A stretch of 64,000 bases of DNA from Microbacterium sp. ACRRU (GCF_022346945.1 NZ_JAKRNI010000016.1:1-64000), one strand, 5' to 3'. Shown: positions 43,078 to 52,527, counted from the stretch's first letter. Notes: generated from the letters alone by a model not told the origin. Numbers and translations: made by a program.

Positions 43078-43141
43078 CCGATGCCGACGAGGGCACCGCG
43101 GCCGGTCCCCCCTTCCGCCGCGGCGAGAGAGGGGACGGACC

Positions 43142-44818
43142 TCACGCTTCGATGACGAGGGGCACGATCATGGGCCGGCGTCGCAGCGACTGGTTGACCC
43201 AGCGGCCGATCGTGCGGCGGACGACCTGGGACAACGCGTGGGTGTCGCGCACACCCGACTGCGCCGCCTCGGCGAGCGCCGCGGCGATCTTGGGCTTGAC
43301 GCTTTCGAACACCGCGGAGTCCTCCGCGAACCCGCGCGCGTGCACCTCGGGACCCGAGATGATCTTGCCCGTCTGCCGGTCCACGACGACGATCACCGAG
43401 ATGAAGCCCTCTTCGCCGAGGATCCGACGGTCCTTGAGGTCGGCGTCGGTGATCTCGCCCACCGACGATCCGTCGACGTAGACGAAGCCGAGGTCGAGCT
43501 GTCCGACGACCTCGGCGCGCCCGTCGCGCAGGTCGACGACCGTGCCGTTCTCGCCGAGGATCGTGTTCTCCGCGGGGATGCCCGTCTCCTGCGCGAGCTT
43601 GGCGTTGGCCATCAGGTGGCGGTACTCGCCGTGCACGGGGAGCACGTTCTTGGGCTGGAGGATGTTGTAGCAGTACAACAGCTCGCCCGCCGCGGCGTGC
43701 CCCGAGACGTGCACCTTCGCGTTGCCCTTGTGGACCACCGTGGCGCCGAGCTTGGTGAGCCCGTCGATCACGCGGTAGACGGCGTTCTCGTTGCCGGGGA
43801 TGAGGCTGGATGCCAGGATCACCGTGTCGCCCTCGCCCGGCTCGATCGCGTGGTCGAGGTTGGCCATACGGCTGAGCACCGCCATCGGCTCGCCCTGCGA
43901 ACCGGTCGACATGTAGACGATCCGATCGTCGGGCAGGTCGCGCGCCTTCTTGTAGTCGATGAGGACGCCCTCGGGCACGTTCAGGTAGCCGAGGTCCGCC
44001 GCGATGCCCATGTTGCGCACCATGCTGCGTCCCAGCAGCGCCACGCGCCGTCCGTGCGCGTGCGCGGCGTCGAGGACCTGCTGGACGCGGTGGACGTGGC
44101 TGGAGAAGCTGGCGACGACGACGCGGCGCGGAGCTCTGGCGATCACCTGATCGAGCACGGGGCCGATGGCGCGTTCGGTGGGCGTGAAGCCGGGGACGTC
44201 GGCGTTGGTGGAGTCGACGAGGAAGAGGTCGACGCCTTCCTCCCCCAGGCGGGCGAACGCACGAAGATCCGTGATGCGACCGTCGAGCGGGAGCTGGTCC
44301 ATCTTGAAGTCGCCCGTGGCCAGCACGAGCCCCGCGGGCGTGCGGATCGCCACCGCCAAGGCATCCGGGATCGAGTGGTTCACCGCGATGAACTCGAGGT
44401 CGAAGGGGCCGACCTGCTCGCGCTGCCCCTCCTTCACGGTGAGGGTGTACGGGCGGATGCGGTGCTCCTTGAGCTTCGCCTCGATGAGGGCGAGCGTGAG
44501 CCCGGAGCCGATGAGGGGGATGTCCGACTTGAGCTTCAGCAGGTACGGCACGGCGCCGATGTGGTCCTCGTGACCGTGGGTCAGGACGACGCCGACGATG
44601 TCGTCGAGGCGGTGCCGGATGGGCTCGAAGTCGGGCAGGATCAGGTCGACACCGGGCTGGTGCTCTTCGGGGAAGAGGACGCCGCAGTCGACGACGAGGA
44701 GTTTGCCCTCGTACTCGAAGACGGTCATGTTGCGTCCGACCTCGCCGAGGCCGCCGAGCGGGACGACCCGCAGCGTGCCCGGGGCGAGTGCGGGGGGATC
44801 GTAGACGGTCGTGGGCAT
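43142..44818 (-). CDS. rnj: ribonuclease J
   Basis: Endo- and 5'-exoribonuclease in mRNA decay and rRNA maturation, 558 residues. The metallo-beta-lactamase motif THGHEDHIGAVPY binds two metals; the beta-CASP part (VVASFSSHVHRVQQVLDAA, YMSTGSQGEPMAVL, VHVSGHAAAGELL) and the RNase J C-terminal domain follow. The ATG at 44818 is preceded by GAGGAGG. It follows dapA by 77 nt, the usual actinobacterial dapA-rnj pair. Confidence 0.96.
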   Translation of the reverse strand: MPTTVYDPPALAPGTLRVVPLGGLGEVGRNMTVFEYEGKLLVVDCGVLFPEEHQPGVDLILPDFEPIRHRLDDIVGVVLTHGHEDHIGAVPYLLKLKSDIPLIGSGLTLALIEAKLKEHRIRPYTLTVKEGQREQVGPFDLEFIAVNHSIPDALAVAIRTPAGLVLATGDFKMDQLPLDGRITDLRAFARLGEEGVDLFLVDSTNADVPGFTPTERAIGPVLDQVIARAPRRVVVASFSSHVHRVQQVLDAAHAHGRRVALLGRSMVRNMGIAADLGYLNVPEGVLIDYKKARDLPDDRIVYMSTGSQGEPMAVLSRMANLDHAIEPGEGDTVILASSLIPGNENAVYRVIDGLTKLGATVVHKGNAKVHVSGHAAAGELLYCYNILQPKNVLPVHGEYRHLMANAKLAQETGIPAENTILGENGTVVDLRDGRAEVVGQLDLGFVYVDGSSVGEITDADLKDRRILGEEGFISVIVVVDRQTGKIISGPEVHARGFAEDSAVFESVKPKIAAALAEAAQSGVRDTHALSQVVRRTIGRWVNQSLRRRPMIVPLVIEA

Positions 44819-44895
44819 TCGGTGCCTCCTCGGATGCCGCCGCGCGGCATCCCTTCGTGTGGCGTCCCAGGCCGCGGTTCGGCGGACGCCGATGC

Positions 44896-45873
44896 TTATC
44901 TGGTGGTGCCGTGCACCTTGGGCAGTGCGCCGCCGGCGGCCGCGTTGCGGTCGGGGCGGAAGTTGGAGAAGTCCGCGCCGGGCACGTCGCGCACGAGAGC
45001 GAGCTCGTCCTCGATGGCGGCGGCTTCCCATTCCTCGGGTCCGACCAGGGGCAGGCGCACGCGCGGGCTGCCGATGCGGCCCAGGCCGTGCAGGATGTAC
45101 TTCGCCGCGACCGTGCCCGGCACGTGCGTCATGACCGCACGCACGAGCGGCTCCAGACGCTGGTGCGCGGCGGTCGCCGTGGCCAGGTCGCCCCGGTTCA
45201 CGGCATCCACGATCGTCCGGTACGGCGCCGCGGCGATGTTGGCGGTGACCCCGATGAGGCCGGATGCGCCGATCGACAGGTGCGGCAGGACATTGGCGTC
45301 GTCGCCCGAGAAGTACATCAGGTCGGTCTGATTGAGCACGCGGCTGACCTCGCTGAAGTCGCCCTTGGCATCCTTCACGGCGAGGATGTTCGGGTGCTTG
45401 GCCAGGCGCAGGATCGTCTCGTACTTGATCTCCACGCCCGTGCGTCCCGGGATGTCGTAGAGGATCACCGGGAGGTCGGTCGCGTCGGCGACGAGACGGA
45501 AGTGCGTCAGGATGCCGGCCTGCGTGGGCTTGTTGTAGTACGGCGTGACGATCATGATGCCGTCGGCGCCGGCCTTCTCGCTGGCCTTGTAGAGCTCGAT
45601 CGCGTGCGCGGTCTCGTTGGAGCCGCCACCCGTGATGATCTTCGCGCGTCCGGCGGCGACGTCTTTGCCGACCTCGACGAGGCGGAGCTTCTCGGGGTCG
45701 GTGAGAGTCGAGGTCTCGCCCGTGGTCCCGGTGACGACGACACCGTCGGCGCCCGCGCTGACGACGTCGTCGATGTGCTTTTCGACGGCGGGCCAATCGA
45801 CCTCGCCGTCGGCCGTCATCGGGGTGACGAGCGCGACGAGCACCTGACCGAAGGGGTTGCCGGAGTGCGTCAT
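44896..45873 (-). CDS. dapA: 4-hydroxy-tetrahydrodipicolinate synthase
   Basis: First committed step toward diaminopimelate and lysine: condenses pyruvate with aspartate semialdehyde. The 325-residue TIM barrel has GTTGETSTLTD, the YYNKPTQAG tyrosine region, YDIPGRTG and the Schiff-base lysine in ILAVKDAKGD. Its own -10 (TAACCT) is 6 nt before the ATG, divergent from the Nudix gene. Confidence 0.97.
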   Translation of the reverse strand: MTHSGNPFGQVLVALVTPMTADGEVDWPAVEKHIDDVVSAGADGVVVTGTTGETSTLTDPEKLRLVEVGKDVAAGRAKIITGGGSNETAHAIELYKASEKAGADGIMIVTPYYNKPTQAGILTHFRLVADATDLPVILYDIPGRTGVEIKYETILRLAKHPNILAVKDAKGDFSEVSRVLNQTDLMYFSGDDANVLPHLSIGASGLIGVTANIAAAPYRTIVDAVNRGDLATATAAHQRLEPLVRAVMTHVPGTVAAKYILHGLGRIGSPRVRLPLVGPEEWEAAAIEDELALVRDVPGADFSNFRPDRNAAAGGALPKVHGTTR

Positions 45874-45879
45874 GGTCTC

Positions 45880-45885
45880 AGGTTA
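45880..45885 (-). promoter_or_regulatory. -10 element of dapA-rnj (leaderless type)
   Basis: TAACCT on the minus strand, 6 nt before the dapA ATG. Confidence 0.55.
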
Positions 45886-45969
45886 TCGGTTCGACCTGCC
45901 CGCGCCCCGGTCGAGCCCGTGCGTGGAGACGTTCCTCGCGCGACCGACGGCGACGGATCGTCCGCGCCC

Positions 45970-45975
45970 TAGGCT
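45970..45975 (+). promoter_or_regulatory. -10 element of the Nudix gene (leaderless type)
   Basis: TAGGCT, 6 nt (GACCGC), ATG at 45982. Divergent from the dapA promoter 84 bp away. Confidence 0.6.
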
Positions 45976-45981
45976 GACCGC

Positions 45982-46518
45982 ATGGCCTGGACCACCCGCT
46001 CATCGCGCACCGTCTACGAGAACCGCTGGATCCGGGTACACGAAGATGAGGTCACCGGGCCGGACGGCGAGGGCATCTACGGCGTCGTCCAGATGCAGCA
46101 GCCGGCTGTCTTCGTCATCGCTCTCGACGACCGCGAGCGCGTGTGCCTGGTCGAGCTGGAGCGCTACACCACGGGGCGTTCGCTCGAGGTACCGGCAGGC
46201 GGCAGCGACGGCGAGGACCCCCTCGTCGCGGCGCAGAGGGAACTGCACGAGGAGACGGGCGTGACGGCGGCACGGTGGGAGCACCTCGGCCGGATGAACG
46301 CGCTCAACGGCATCGCGGTCGCTCCGGAGCACGTGTTCCTCGCGCGCGACCTGCGCATCACGGATGCCGCGGTGTCCCAGCGGGAAGAGGGCATCGAGGC
46401 GGTCCGCTGGGTGCCGTTCGCCGATGCGCTCGACCTCGTAGCCGACGGGACGATCTCGGACGGCGAGACGATCGCGGCCCTGGCATTCGCCGGCATCCGG
46501 TTGCACCGCTTCCGCTGA
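45982..46518 (+). CDS. Nudix hydrolase, ADP-ribose pyrophosphatase-like
   Basis: A 178-residue hydrolase of nucleoside diphosphate derivatives. The Nudix box is EDPLVAAQRELHEETGV (about 75-91), preceded by EVPAGGS, the EPAGG form common in ADP-ribose pyrophosphatases; the first part of the box is one residue shorter than the textbook spacing. The likely substrates are ADP-ribose or a nucleotide sugar, which is inferred. It is monocistronic and meets the SDR gene head-on at a hairpin. Confidence 0.88.
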   Translation: MAWTTRSSRTVYENRWIRVHEDEVTGPDGEGIYGVVQMQQPAVFVIALDDRERVCLVELERYTTGRSLEVPAGGSDGEDPLVAAQRELHEETGVTAARWEHLGRMNALNGIAVAPEHVFLARDLRITDAAVSQREEGIEAVRWVPFADALDLVADGTISDGETIAALAFAGIRLHRFR

Positions 46519-46539
46519 GGCCCGTTCGCCGTGCGGGCC
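46519..46539. terminator. hairpin between convergent Nudix and SDR genes
   Basis: GGCCCG and CGGGCC form a perfect 6-bp stem with a 9-nt loop directly after the Nudix stop. Confidence 0.45.
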
Positions 46540-46546
46540 GCCGACC

Positions 46547-47302
46547 TCACCGGCCTCGCGCCGCGGCGCGGACGACGACACGGTCGGGCAGGACGCGGGA
46601 TGCCAGGACGAGCAGCTTGTACCGCAGCGACGGCACGGACACCGCACGTCCGCGCGCTGCGTCGCGCAGGCCTTCACGCACGACAGCGCCGGCGTCGAGC
46701 CACATGCCCGGCGGGACGCCCTCCTGTCCCGGCGGGAGACCGAGGCGTTCGTGGAAGTTCGTGTGCACGAAGCCGGGGCACACGGCGGTGACGGTGACAC
46801 CGCGCGGACCGTAGGCCGCATTCGCCCACCGGCTGAAGGAGATGAGCCAGCCCTTGGCCGCGCCGTACGTGCCGCGCGGGATGAAGCCCGCCACCGACGC
46901 GACGTTCACGATGCGTCCACCGCCTCGCCCGAGCATCACCGGGATGGCCGCGTGGGTGAGGCGGAGCGCGACCTCCACGTGGAGACGGAGGTGGCGCACC
47001 TCGTCGGTGACGGCGTTCTTCTCGAAGGCGAGATCGAGACCGAAACCGGCGTTGTTGACCAGGATGTCCACACCGGCGGCCAGGCGGGCCTCGACCGCGG
47101 CGAGGTCGTTGTCGTCGAGGAGGTCGGCGCGGAGGATCTCGACGTGCCCGCGCGACCGGGAGCGGATCTCATCGGCCACCCGGGACAACGCGTCGTGGTC
47201 GCGGCCGACGAGCACGACACCCGCGCCGCGGTGGGCGAGCTGCCGCGCGAACTCCGCGCCCAGACCGGAGCTGGCGCCCGTGATGAGCGCCGTGCGCGTC
47301 AT
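46547..47302 (-). CDS. short-chain dehydrogenase/reductase
   Basis: A 251-residue classical SDR. The cofactor site is LITGASSGLGAEF, the NNAG motif is ILVNNAGFGL, the catalytic Ser is in VNVASVAGF and Tyr-Lys in YGAAKGW. VGRDHDAL after beta2 suggests NADP(H). The C-terminal hydrophobic tail resembles lipid-linked or long-chain SDRs; substrate unknown. The ATG at 47302 overlaps the folA stop, so it is expressed with thyA-folA. Confidence 0.9.
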   Translation of the reverse strand: MTRTALITGASSGLGAEFARQLAHRGAGVVLVGRDHDALSRVADEIRSRSRGHVEILRADLLDDNDLAAVEARLAAGVDILVNNAGFGLDLAFEKNAVTDEVRHLRLHVEVALRLTHAAIPVMLGRGGGRIVNVASVAGFIPRGTYGAAKGWLISFSRWANAAYGPRGVTVTAVCPGFVHTNFHERLGLPPGQEGVPPGMWLDAGAVVREGLRDAARGRAVSVPSLRYKLLVLASRVLPDRVVVRAAARGR

Positions 47303-47802
47303 GGGCGCCCCGCCGGGACGTAGGTCTCGAAGCGATACCGGATGCCGGTCCGCGAGAGGTGCCAGCCCTCCTCGGGGTCGGCCCCCGTGCGGGCCCATCC
47401 GTCCAGCGCGGGGGCGAACGTGTCGCCATCGACGTCGAGATCCAGTCTGGTGACCTCGAGCACATCGGCGCGCGGGATGGCGTCGGCGTAGAGCCGGCCG
47501 CCGCCGATCACCCACACGTCGGCGGTGGTCGACAGATCCAGCGCAGCCGCGAGAGAGCCGGCGCGCTCCGCTCCGTCGTCCGACCAGTCGTCCGACCGCG
47601 AGACCACGATGTTGCGGCGTCCCGGGAGAGGACGGAATCGCGGCGGGAGCGACTCCCACGTCCGACGACCCATGATGACGTCGGACTCCCCCGTCACGCG
47701 GCGGAAGTGCGCCAGGTCTTCGGGCATGTGCCAGGGCATCCCCCCGCGGGCGCCGATGACGCCTCGATGCGCCTGCGCCCAGACGAGACCGACCCGCGTC
47801 AT
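47299..47802 (-). CDS. folA: dihydrofolate reductase
   Basis: Reduces dihydrofolate made by ThyA back to tetrahydrofolate, 167 residues. Typical segments are [39 protein letters not shown] and [15 protein letters not shown]. The ATG overlaps the thyA stop as ATGA, so the two paired enzymes are coupled. Confidence 0.96.
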   Translation of the reverse strand: MTRVGLVWAQAHRGVIGARGGMPWHMPEDLAHFRRVTGESDVIMGRRTWESLPPRFRPLPGRRNIVVSRSDDWSDDGAERAGSLAAALDLSTTADVWVIGGGRLYADAIPRADVLEVTRLDLDVDGDTFAPALDGWARTGADPEEGWHLSRTGIRYRFETYVPAGRP

Positions 47803-48608
47803 ACGGCGACAGCCGCGCGGATCGCCGGGTGGTGCTGATAGCCCTCGAGAACGATGTCGTCGTAGGTGTACTCGAAGATCGACTCGGGCGTCCGCGCGAA
47901 CCGGAGGGTCGGCGCGGGGTACGGATCGCGCGAGAGCTGTTCGATCACCTGGGCGCGGTGGTTGTCGTACACGTGGCAGTCCCCGCCCGTCCAGACGAAC
48001 TCCCCCGGCTCGAGTCCGGTCTGCTGCGCGACCATGAGCGTGAGCAGCGCGTAGGACGCGATGTTGAACGGCACGCCGAGGAACATGTCGGCGCTGCGCT
48101 GGTACAGCTGGCAGGAGAGCTTGCCGTCGGCGACGTAGAACTGGAACAGCGCGTGGCACGGCGCGAGCGCCATGTCGGGGATAGCGGCCGGATTCCACGC
48201 GGAGACGATCAGACGCCTCGAATCGGGGTCGCGGCGGATCTGCTCGATCACCTGCGCGATCTGATCGATCTCGCCCCCGTCGGCCGTCGGCCACGACCGC
48301 CACTGCACGCCGTACACGGGGCCGAGTTCCCCCTCGGCATCCGCCCACTCGTCCCAGATCGTCACACCGTTTTGCTGCAGCCAGCCCACGTTGGACTCGC
48401 CGCGGAGGAACCAGAGCAGCTCGTACACGATCGACTTCATGTGCACTCGCTTGGTCGTGATGAGCGGGAAGCCGTCGGCGAGGTCGAATCGGATCTGCCG
48501 TCCGAACACGCTCGTCGTGCCGGTCCCGGTGCGATCGGACTTGTGCACGCCCGTCTCGAGGACGTCGCGGAGAAGGTCTTCATACGGCGTGGGGATGTCG
48601 GCGGTCAC
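47799..48608 (-). CDS. thyA: thymidylate synthase
   Basis: Methylates dUMP to dTMP with methylenetetrahydrofolate, 269 residues. The nucleophile is in [14 protein letters not shown] and the dUMP-binding block is [33 protein letters not shown] is near the N-terminus. The GTG at 48608 is preferred over starts further upstream because TATCGT lies 7 nt before it and the protein then begins [16 protein letters not shown]. First gene of thyA-folA-SDR. Confidence 0.96.
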   Translation of the reverse strand: MTADIPTPYEDLLRDVLETGVHKSDRTGTGTTSVFGRQIRFDLADGFPLITTKRVHMKSIVYELLWFLRGESNVGWLQQNGVTIWDEWADAEGELGPVYGVQWRSWPTADGGEIDQIAQVIEQIRRDPDSRRLIVSAWNPAAIPDMALAPCHALFQFYVADGKLSCQLYQRSADMFLGVPFNIASYALLTLMVAQQTGLEPGEFVWTGGDCHVYDNHRAQVIEQLSRDPYPAPTLRFARTPESIFEYTYDDIVLEGYQHHPAIRAAVAV

Positions 48609-48615
48609 GGCTGTC

Positions 48616-48621
48616 ACGATA
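48616..48621 (-). promoter_or_regulatory. -10 element of thyA-folA (leaderless type)
   Basis: TATCGT on the minus strand, 7 nt before the GTG at 48608. Confidence 0.5.
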
Positions 48622-48773
48622 CTCGGGCCCTCCCCGGCTCGGGGCGTGCACGTCGACAGCCGGGATGCCGTGGAGCGTTTGAGGAGAAGGGTTCCGCCTG
48701 GGCGTCCGCTGGACAAACCCCGGGCGAAAGCGTCATTCTGCGACGCATGGGCCCTCGCCCGCGGTGCGCGCGT

Positions 48774-48779
48774 TAGCGT
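48774..48779 (+). promoter_or_regulatory. -10 element of the thioredoxin-like gene
   Basis: TAGCGT, 8 nt, then GTG at 48788. Confidence 0.4.
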
Positions 48780-48787
48780 TGTCGGTC

Positions 48788-49225
48788 GTGGACCTGACTT
48801 TCGCTCTTCTCGCGACCGCCGCGCTCATCGTCGCGGCCGTGGGCGCCGGTATCGTCCTCCGCCGCTCGCAGGGCCGAGCTCGCACGGTGGACTCCACCGA
48901 GATCGTCGACCCGCGCCGCCTGGGCGCCGACGCCCTCGGCGAGCAGGCGACCCTGCTGCAGTTCAGCACCGAGATGTGCTCGCGCTGCCCGGGCGTCCAC
49001 CGCATGCTGTCGGAGATCGCGGGCGATCGCGACGGCGTCCGCCACCTCGACGTCGACCTCACCCACCGCCCCGACATCGCGCAGCACTTCCGCGTGCTGC
49101 AGACGCCGACCACCCTCGTCCTCGACCGCCACGGTGCGATCCGGACGCGTTTCGGCGGTACGCCGGGACGTGCCGTCGTCGAGCTCGAACTGAGCCGCCT
49201 GCAGGAGGAGTCCGCCCGTGCCTGA
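48788..49225 (+). CDS. membrane-anchored thioredoxin-like protein
   Basis: A 145-residue protein: an N-terminal membrane anchor (about 1-26) and a thioredoxin domain with active site Cys64-Ser-Arg-Cys67, cis-proline loop QTPTTLVLD and the usual C-terminal helix. The domain probably faces outward and handles disulfides. GTG 48788 is chosen from the -10 position; an in-frame GTG at 48764 would give 8 more residues. It overlaps the DUF4395 gene by 8 nt. Confidence 0.8.
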   Translation: MDLTFALLATAALIVAAVGAGIVLRRSQGRARTVDSTEIVDPRRLGADALGEQATLLQFSTEMCSRCPGVHRMLSEIAGDRDGVRHLDVDLTHRPDIAQHFRVLQTPTTLVLDRHGAIRTRFGGTPGRAVVELELSRLQEESARA

Positions 49226-49790
49226 GACACCGCGCATCGACGTCCGGGGGCCGCGGTTCGCGGCATCCATCACCGCCGTCCTCCTGCTCGTGGCGACCTT
49301 CCTGTCGCTCATCGGCATCTCCACCGCCCGCGCCGACGTCGGGTGGTTCGCCTACCAACCGCTCTCGGGCGAGAGGTACGCCCCCGACACCTGGGCGGTG
49401 TCGGTCGCACCGCTGGTCGCCCGCATCGCCGACCCCGGCTTCCTCCTACTCCTGGTCGTGGCCGTTCTCTTCGCGTGGGGCGTGGGCTCGCCCCGCACCG
49501 CGCCGTGGGGCGTCCTGTTCCGTCGCGTCGTCCAGCCGCGCCTCGCGCCGCCCGCCGAGTTCGAGGACCCGCGCCCACCGCGGTTCGCCCAGGGCGTCGG
49601 TCTGTTCGTCACGGTCGTCGGGCTCGTCCTTCACCTTGCGGGTGTGCCGTGGGCTCTGCCGATCGCGGCGGCGATGGCTTTCGTCGCAGCGTTCCTGAAC
49701 GCCGCGTTCGGACTGTGCCTCGGATGCCAGCTCTACCTCGTTCTGCAGCGCGCGGGGCTCATCGGCCGACGCCGGCCCTCGCCCGCCTGA
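49218..49790 (+). CDS. DUF4395 family membrane protein
   Basis: A 190-residue integral membrane protein, DUF4395 type, with about four membrane segments and a CLGC motif (GLCLGCQLYLV) near the C-terminus. It starts with GTG inside the end of the thioredoxin-like gene. The pairing suggests that the membrane CxxC exchanges electrons with the thioredoxin domain, which is an inference from context. Confidence 0.8.
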   Translation: MPETPRIDVRGPRFAASITAVLLLVATFLSLIGISTARADVGWFAYQPLSGERYAPDTWAVSVAPLVARIADPGFLLLLVVAVLFAWGVGSPRTAPWGVLFRRVVQPRLAPPAEFEDPRPPRFAQGVGLFVTVVGLVLHLAGVPWALPIAAAMAFVAAFLNAAFGLCLGCQLYLVLQRAGLIGRRRPSPA

Positions 49791-49842
49791 CGCCGCGCTC
49801 GGTCTCACCTGTCAAGACCTCCGAACGCGCGGATGCGCGGAC

Positions 49843-49876
49843 TACGCTGGCGATCGCCGCAGCCGCATGGGGCTGC
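49843..49876 (+). promoter_or_regulatory. osmC promoter and 5' UTR hairpin
   Basis: TACGCT (49843-49848) is a likely -10. CGCAGCC and GGCTGCG form a perfect stem in the leader (49858-49877), followed by GGAGG before the ATG. Confidence 0.4.
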
Positions 49877-49896
49877 GCGGAAACCCGGAGGTTCGT

Positions 49897-50322
49897 ATGA
49901 CCGTCACGAGCGAAGCCAGCACCGCCTGGAAGGGCAGCCTGTTCGAGGGGTCCGGAGAGGTCACTTTCACCTCGTCGGGAATCGGCACGTTCGACGTGAA
50001 CTGGAAGGCGCGGAGCGAAGGCTCCAGCTCGGTGACCACGCCCGAGGAGCTGCTCGCCGGCGCCCACTCGTCGTGCTTCAGCATGGCGCTGTCCAATGCC
50101 CTCGCTGACAACGGCACCCCGCCCGAGTCGATCGACGCGACCGCCTCGGTGACCTTCAAGCCCGGAACCGGCATCACGGGCAGCCACCTGAACGTCAACG
50201 CCGTCGTCCCCGGCATCGACGCCGCGACGTTCGAGAAGATCGCCAACGATGCCAAGGCGAACTGCCCCGTCTCGCAGGCCCTCGCCGGCATCGACATCAC
50301 GCTCGAGGCCACGCTTGCCTGA
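49897..50322 (+). CDS. OsmC family peroxiredoxin
   Basis: A 141-residue organic hydroperoxide reductase-like protein. The two redox cysteines are in GAHSSCFSMALS (about 58) and ANCPVSQALAG (about 123). TTPEELLAGAHSSCF is the family signature; YhfA/OsmC branch rather than Ohr is likely. The ATG has GGAGG 6 nt upstream. It overlaps the next gene by 8 nt. Confidence 0.93.
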   Translation: MTVTSEASTAWKGSLFEGSGEVTFTSSGIGTFDVNWKARSEGSSSVTTPEELLAGAHSSCFSMALSNALADNGTPPESIDATASVTFKPGTGITGSHLNVNAVVPGIDAATFEKIANDAKANCPVSQALAGIDITLEATLA

Positions 50323-51229
50323 GTCCTCGGCCCGACGCGTCGTCCTCGCCGGCGCGTCGGGCCTGATCGGGTCCGCCCTCGCTGATTCCCTGCGCGCGGA
50401 CGGCGTGGAGGTCGTCTCCCTCGTCCGTCGAGAGCCGACCGGCGCGCACGAAGTCCAGTGGCTCGAGGACGCCTCTCCGCTCGACCCGGGTGTTCTCGCG
50501 GGCGCGGACGCGGTCGTCTGCTTGAACGGGGCCACGATCGGCCGGTTCCCGTGGACCGCGTCGTACAAGAGCACGCTGCTGTGGTCGCGGATCACCCCGA
50601 CGCGCACGCTCGCCACCGCCATCCGCGAGCTGGGAGACGACGCTCCGGCACTCGTGAACGCCTCCGCGACCGGCTACTACGGTTCTCAGCCCGGCGCCGT
50701 CCTCACCGAGGACGCGCGGCGCGGCGAGGGCTTCCTCGCCGACATCTGCGGCGAATGGGAGAACGCGGCACGAGCCGCCGGACCGCGCGCCCGCGTGGCG
50801 ATGCTGAGGACGGCGCCCCTCATCCACGAGCGCGGTGTCCTCAAGCCCCTGCTTCTGTTGACCAAACTGGGCGTGTCCGGCCCCATCGGCCGGGGGACGC
50901 AGGTCTGGCCCTGGATCACGCTCGACGACGAGGTGCGAGCCATCCGCCACGTCATCGACTCCGATCTGGACGGAGCGGTCAACCTGTGCGGTCCGACCCG
51001 CGCGACGGCGAATGACCTCGGCTTCGCGCTGGCGCGCCGCATGAACCGTCCCTACGCCCTGCGGGCACCGGTCTGGGGGATGAAGCTCGCGCTCGGCCGC
51101 GACGCGACCGAAGCGCTGCTGACATCCGACGCCGACGTGCGGCCGGCCGTGCTGGAGAACAGCGGCTTCACGTTCACGCACACGACGGTCGAGGACGCCG
51201 TGGCCTCCGCCGTACCGGCCACGCGATAG
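50315..51229 (+). CDS. TIGR01777-type NAD-dependent epimerase/dehydratase
   Basis: A 304-residue extended-SDR protein with VVLAGASGLIGSALADSL at the N-terminus, VCLNGATIG and SATGYYGSQPGAVLTE (catalytic YxxxK replaced by the YYG form of this family), and the C-terminal DUF1731-like part. The start is TTG at 50315 inside the end of osmC; no ATG or GTG fits without cutting the Rossmann fold. Substrate not known; relatives include SulA-like cell-division-named proteins. Confidence 0.87.
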   Translation: MPESSARRVVLAGASGLIGSALADSLRADGVEVVSLVRREPTGAHEVQWLEDASPLDPGVLAGADAVVCLNGATIGRFPWTASYKSTLLWSRITPTRTLATAIRELGDDAPALVNASATGYYGSQPGAVLTEDARRGEGFLADICGEWENAARAAGPRARVAMLRTAPLIHERGVLKPLLLLTKLGVSGPIGRGTQVWPWITLDDEVRAIRHVIDSDLDGAVNLCGPTRATANDLGFALARRMNRPYALRAPVWGMKLALGRDATEALLTSDADVRPAVLENSGFTFTHTTVEDAVASAVPATR

Positions 51230-51238
51230 CGCCGCGAC

Positions 51239-51254
51239 CCGTCTAGCCGGACGG
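51239..51254. terminator. small hairpin between convergent genes
   Basis: CCGTC and GACGG form a 5-bp stem with a 6-nt loop between the epimerase gene and the TPR gene. Weak. Confidence 0.3.
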
Positions 51255-51262
51255 CGGACCGC

Positions 51263-51712
51263 TCAGCGCTTGCGGTCGGCCGCGTCGAGCGAAATGGCTT
51301 TGCGGACCGCTTGGCGGGCGCGGCGGCGGTCCCCCGCGGCGTCGTACGCCAACCCCAGCCGATACCAGGCGCGCCAGTCGCCGGGGTGAGCCTCGACGTC
51401 GGCGCGGTAGGCGGGGAAGAGCAGATCGGCGTCGTCGCGCGTCGCCCTCCCGCTCGGCCGCACCTCGATCTCCTCGTGCGGCAGCGCGCCCTCGGCATCC
51501 AGCGTCTCGCCGAGCTTCTGCGCGCGGACGCCGAACCACAGTTCACGGCCGATCGCCCATAGCGCCAGGAGCGGCAGCACGAGGAGGGCGACGCCCATCG
51601 CGACGCCGACGCCGTCGCCACTGGTCAGAAGCACGATCGCACGCTGACCGGCCAGAACGACATAGAGCAACAGCAACGCCGTCATGACGGCGACGGCGAC
51701 ACGCGTCCTCAT
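51263..51712 (-). CDS. membrane protein with TPR-like C-terminus
   Basis: A 149-residue protein with two N-terminal membrane segments (about 5-25 and 33-58) and a cytoplasmic tail in which DWRAWYRLGLAYDAAGDRRRARQAVRKAI fits one tetratricopeptide repeat, split here by about 20 residues from an acidic linker. Role unknown. Its ATG overlaps the dapB stop as ATGA. Confidence 0.7.
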   Translation of the reverse strand: MRTRVAVAVMTALLLLYVVLAGQRAIVLLTSGDGVGVAMGVALLVLPLLALWAIGRELWFGVRAQKLGETLDAEGALPHEEIEVRPSGRATRDDADLLFPAYRADVEAHPGDWRAWYRLGLAYDAAGDRRRARQAVRKAISLDAADRKR

Positions 51713-52521
51713 GCGCTGGTGACGCCGGCGACCTGACCCGACACGTCTTGATCCGCGACCGGCGCTTCCGGACGCGCGGGGCGCGTGCGCACCCCGATGT
51801 CGATGAAGCTGTCGAGTCCGATCACCACGCCGCGGGCCTCACGAGCGGCCGCCATCGCGATCCGGATGCCGGGAGCGTAGGCCGTCGCCGGATCGATGGT
51901 GTCGTGCACGATCGTCAGCGACTCCCCCGCCCCCGAGAGGACGGTCTCCTGCCGGGCGATGACACCGGGCCGCCGCAGCGAATGGATCGGAACCGAGGCG
52001 ACCTGCTGACCGCGGGCGCGTTGATCCACGTGCGGCGACTGCACCGGCCCCACCTTCTCGCGGGCAGCGGCGATGAGTTCGGCCGTCCGCACCGCGGTTC
52101 CGCTGGGGGAATCGACCTTCGTCTCGCGATGGGCCTCGACGATCTCGATCGAGGGGAAGAAAGGGGCCGCGGCGGCCGCGAGCGCACTGCCCACGACGGA
52201 CCCGAGCGAGAAGTTCGGGATGAACACGACACCGGTGCCGCTGGCATCCACGAGCGGTCGCACGAGGGCGATGCGCTCATTCGACCAGCCGGAGGTTCCC
52301 ACGAGCACGTTGATGCCGCGCTCGATGGCCGCACGCACCACGTCGATCGAGACCGCGGGGGTGGACGCGTCGATCACCAGGTCGGCGCCGTCGAGCTCGG
52401 CGAGGTCTGAGCCCGAGCCGAGCACCGCCGAGACCTCGTACCCCTCTTCGGCCTCGACGACGTCACGGATGACTCCGCCGAGCTTCCCGGTTCCGCCCAC
52501 GATGGCAACGCGTGTGGTCAT
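51709..52521 (-). CDS. dapB: 4-hydroxy-tetrahydrodipicolinate reductase
   Basis: Second step of the diaminopimelate branch, 270 residues. The cofactor site is VAIVGGTGKLGGVIRD, and the catalytic region is VEAHRETKVDSPSGTA with the His and Lys. NFSLGSVVG is also typical. dapA and dapF lie elsewhere in the window as separate units. TAGGCT is 6 nt before the ATG. Confidence 0.96.
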   Translation of the reverse strand: MTTRVAIVGGTGKLGGVIRDVVEAEEGYEVSAVLGSGSDLAELDGADLVIDASTPAVSIDVVRAAIERGINVLVGTSGWSNERIALVRPLVDASGTGVVFIPNFSLGSVVGSALAAAAAPFFPSIEIVEAHRETKVDSPSGTAVRTAELIAAAREKVGPVQSPHVDQRARGQQVASVPIHSLRRPGVIARQETVLSGAGESLTIVHDTIDPATAYAPGIRIAMAAAREARGVVIGLDSFIDIGVRTRPARPEAPVADQDVSGQVAGVTSA

Positions 52522-52527
52522 GCTGCC

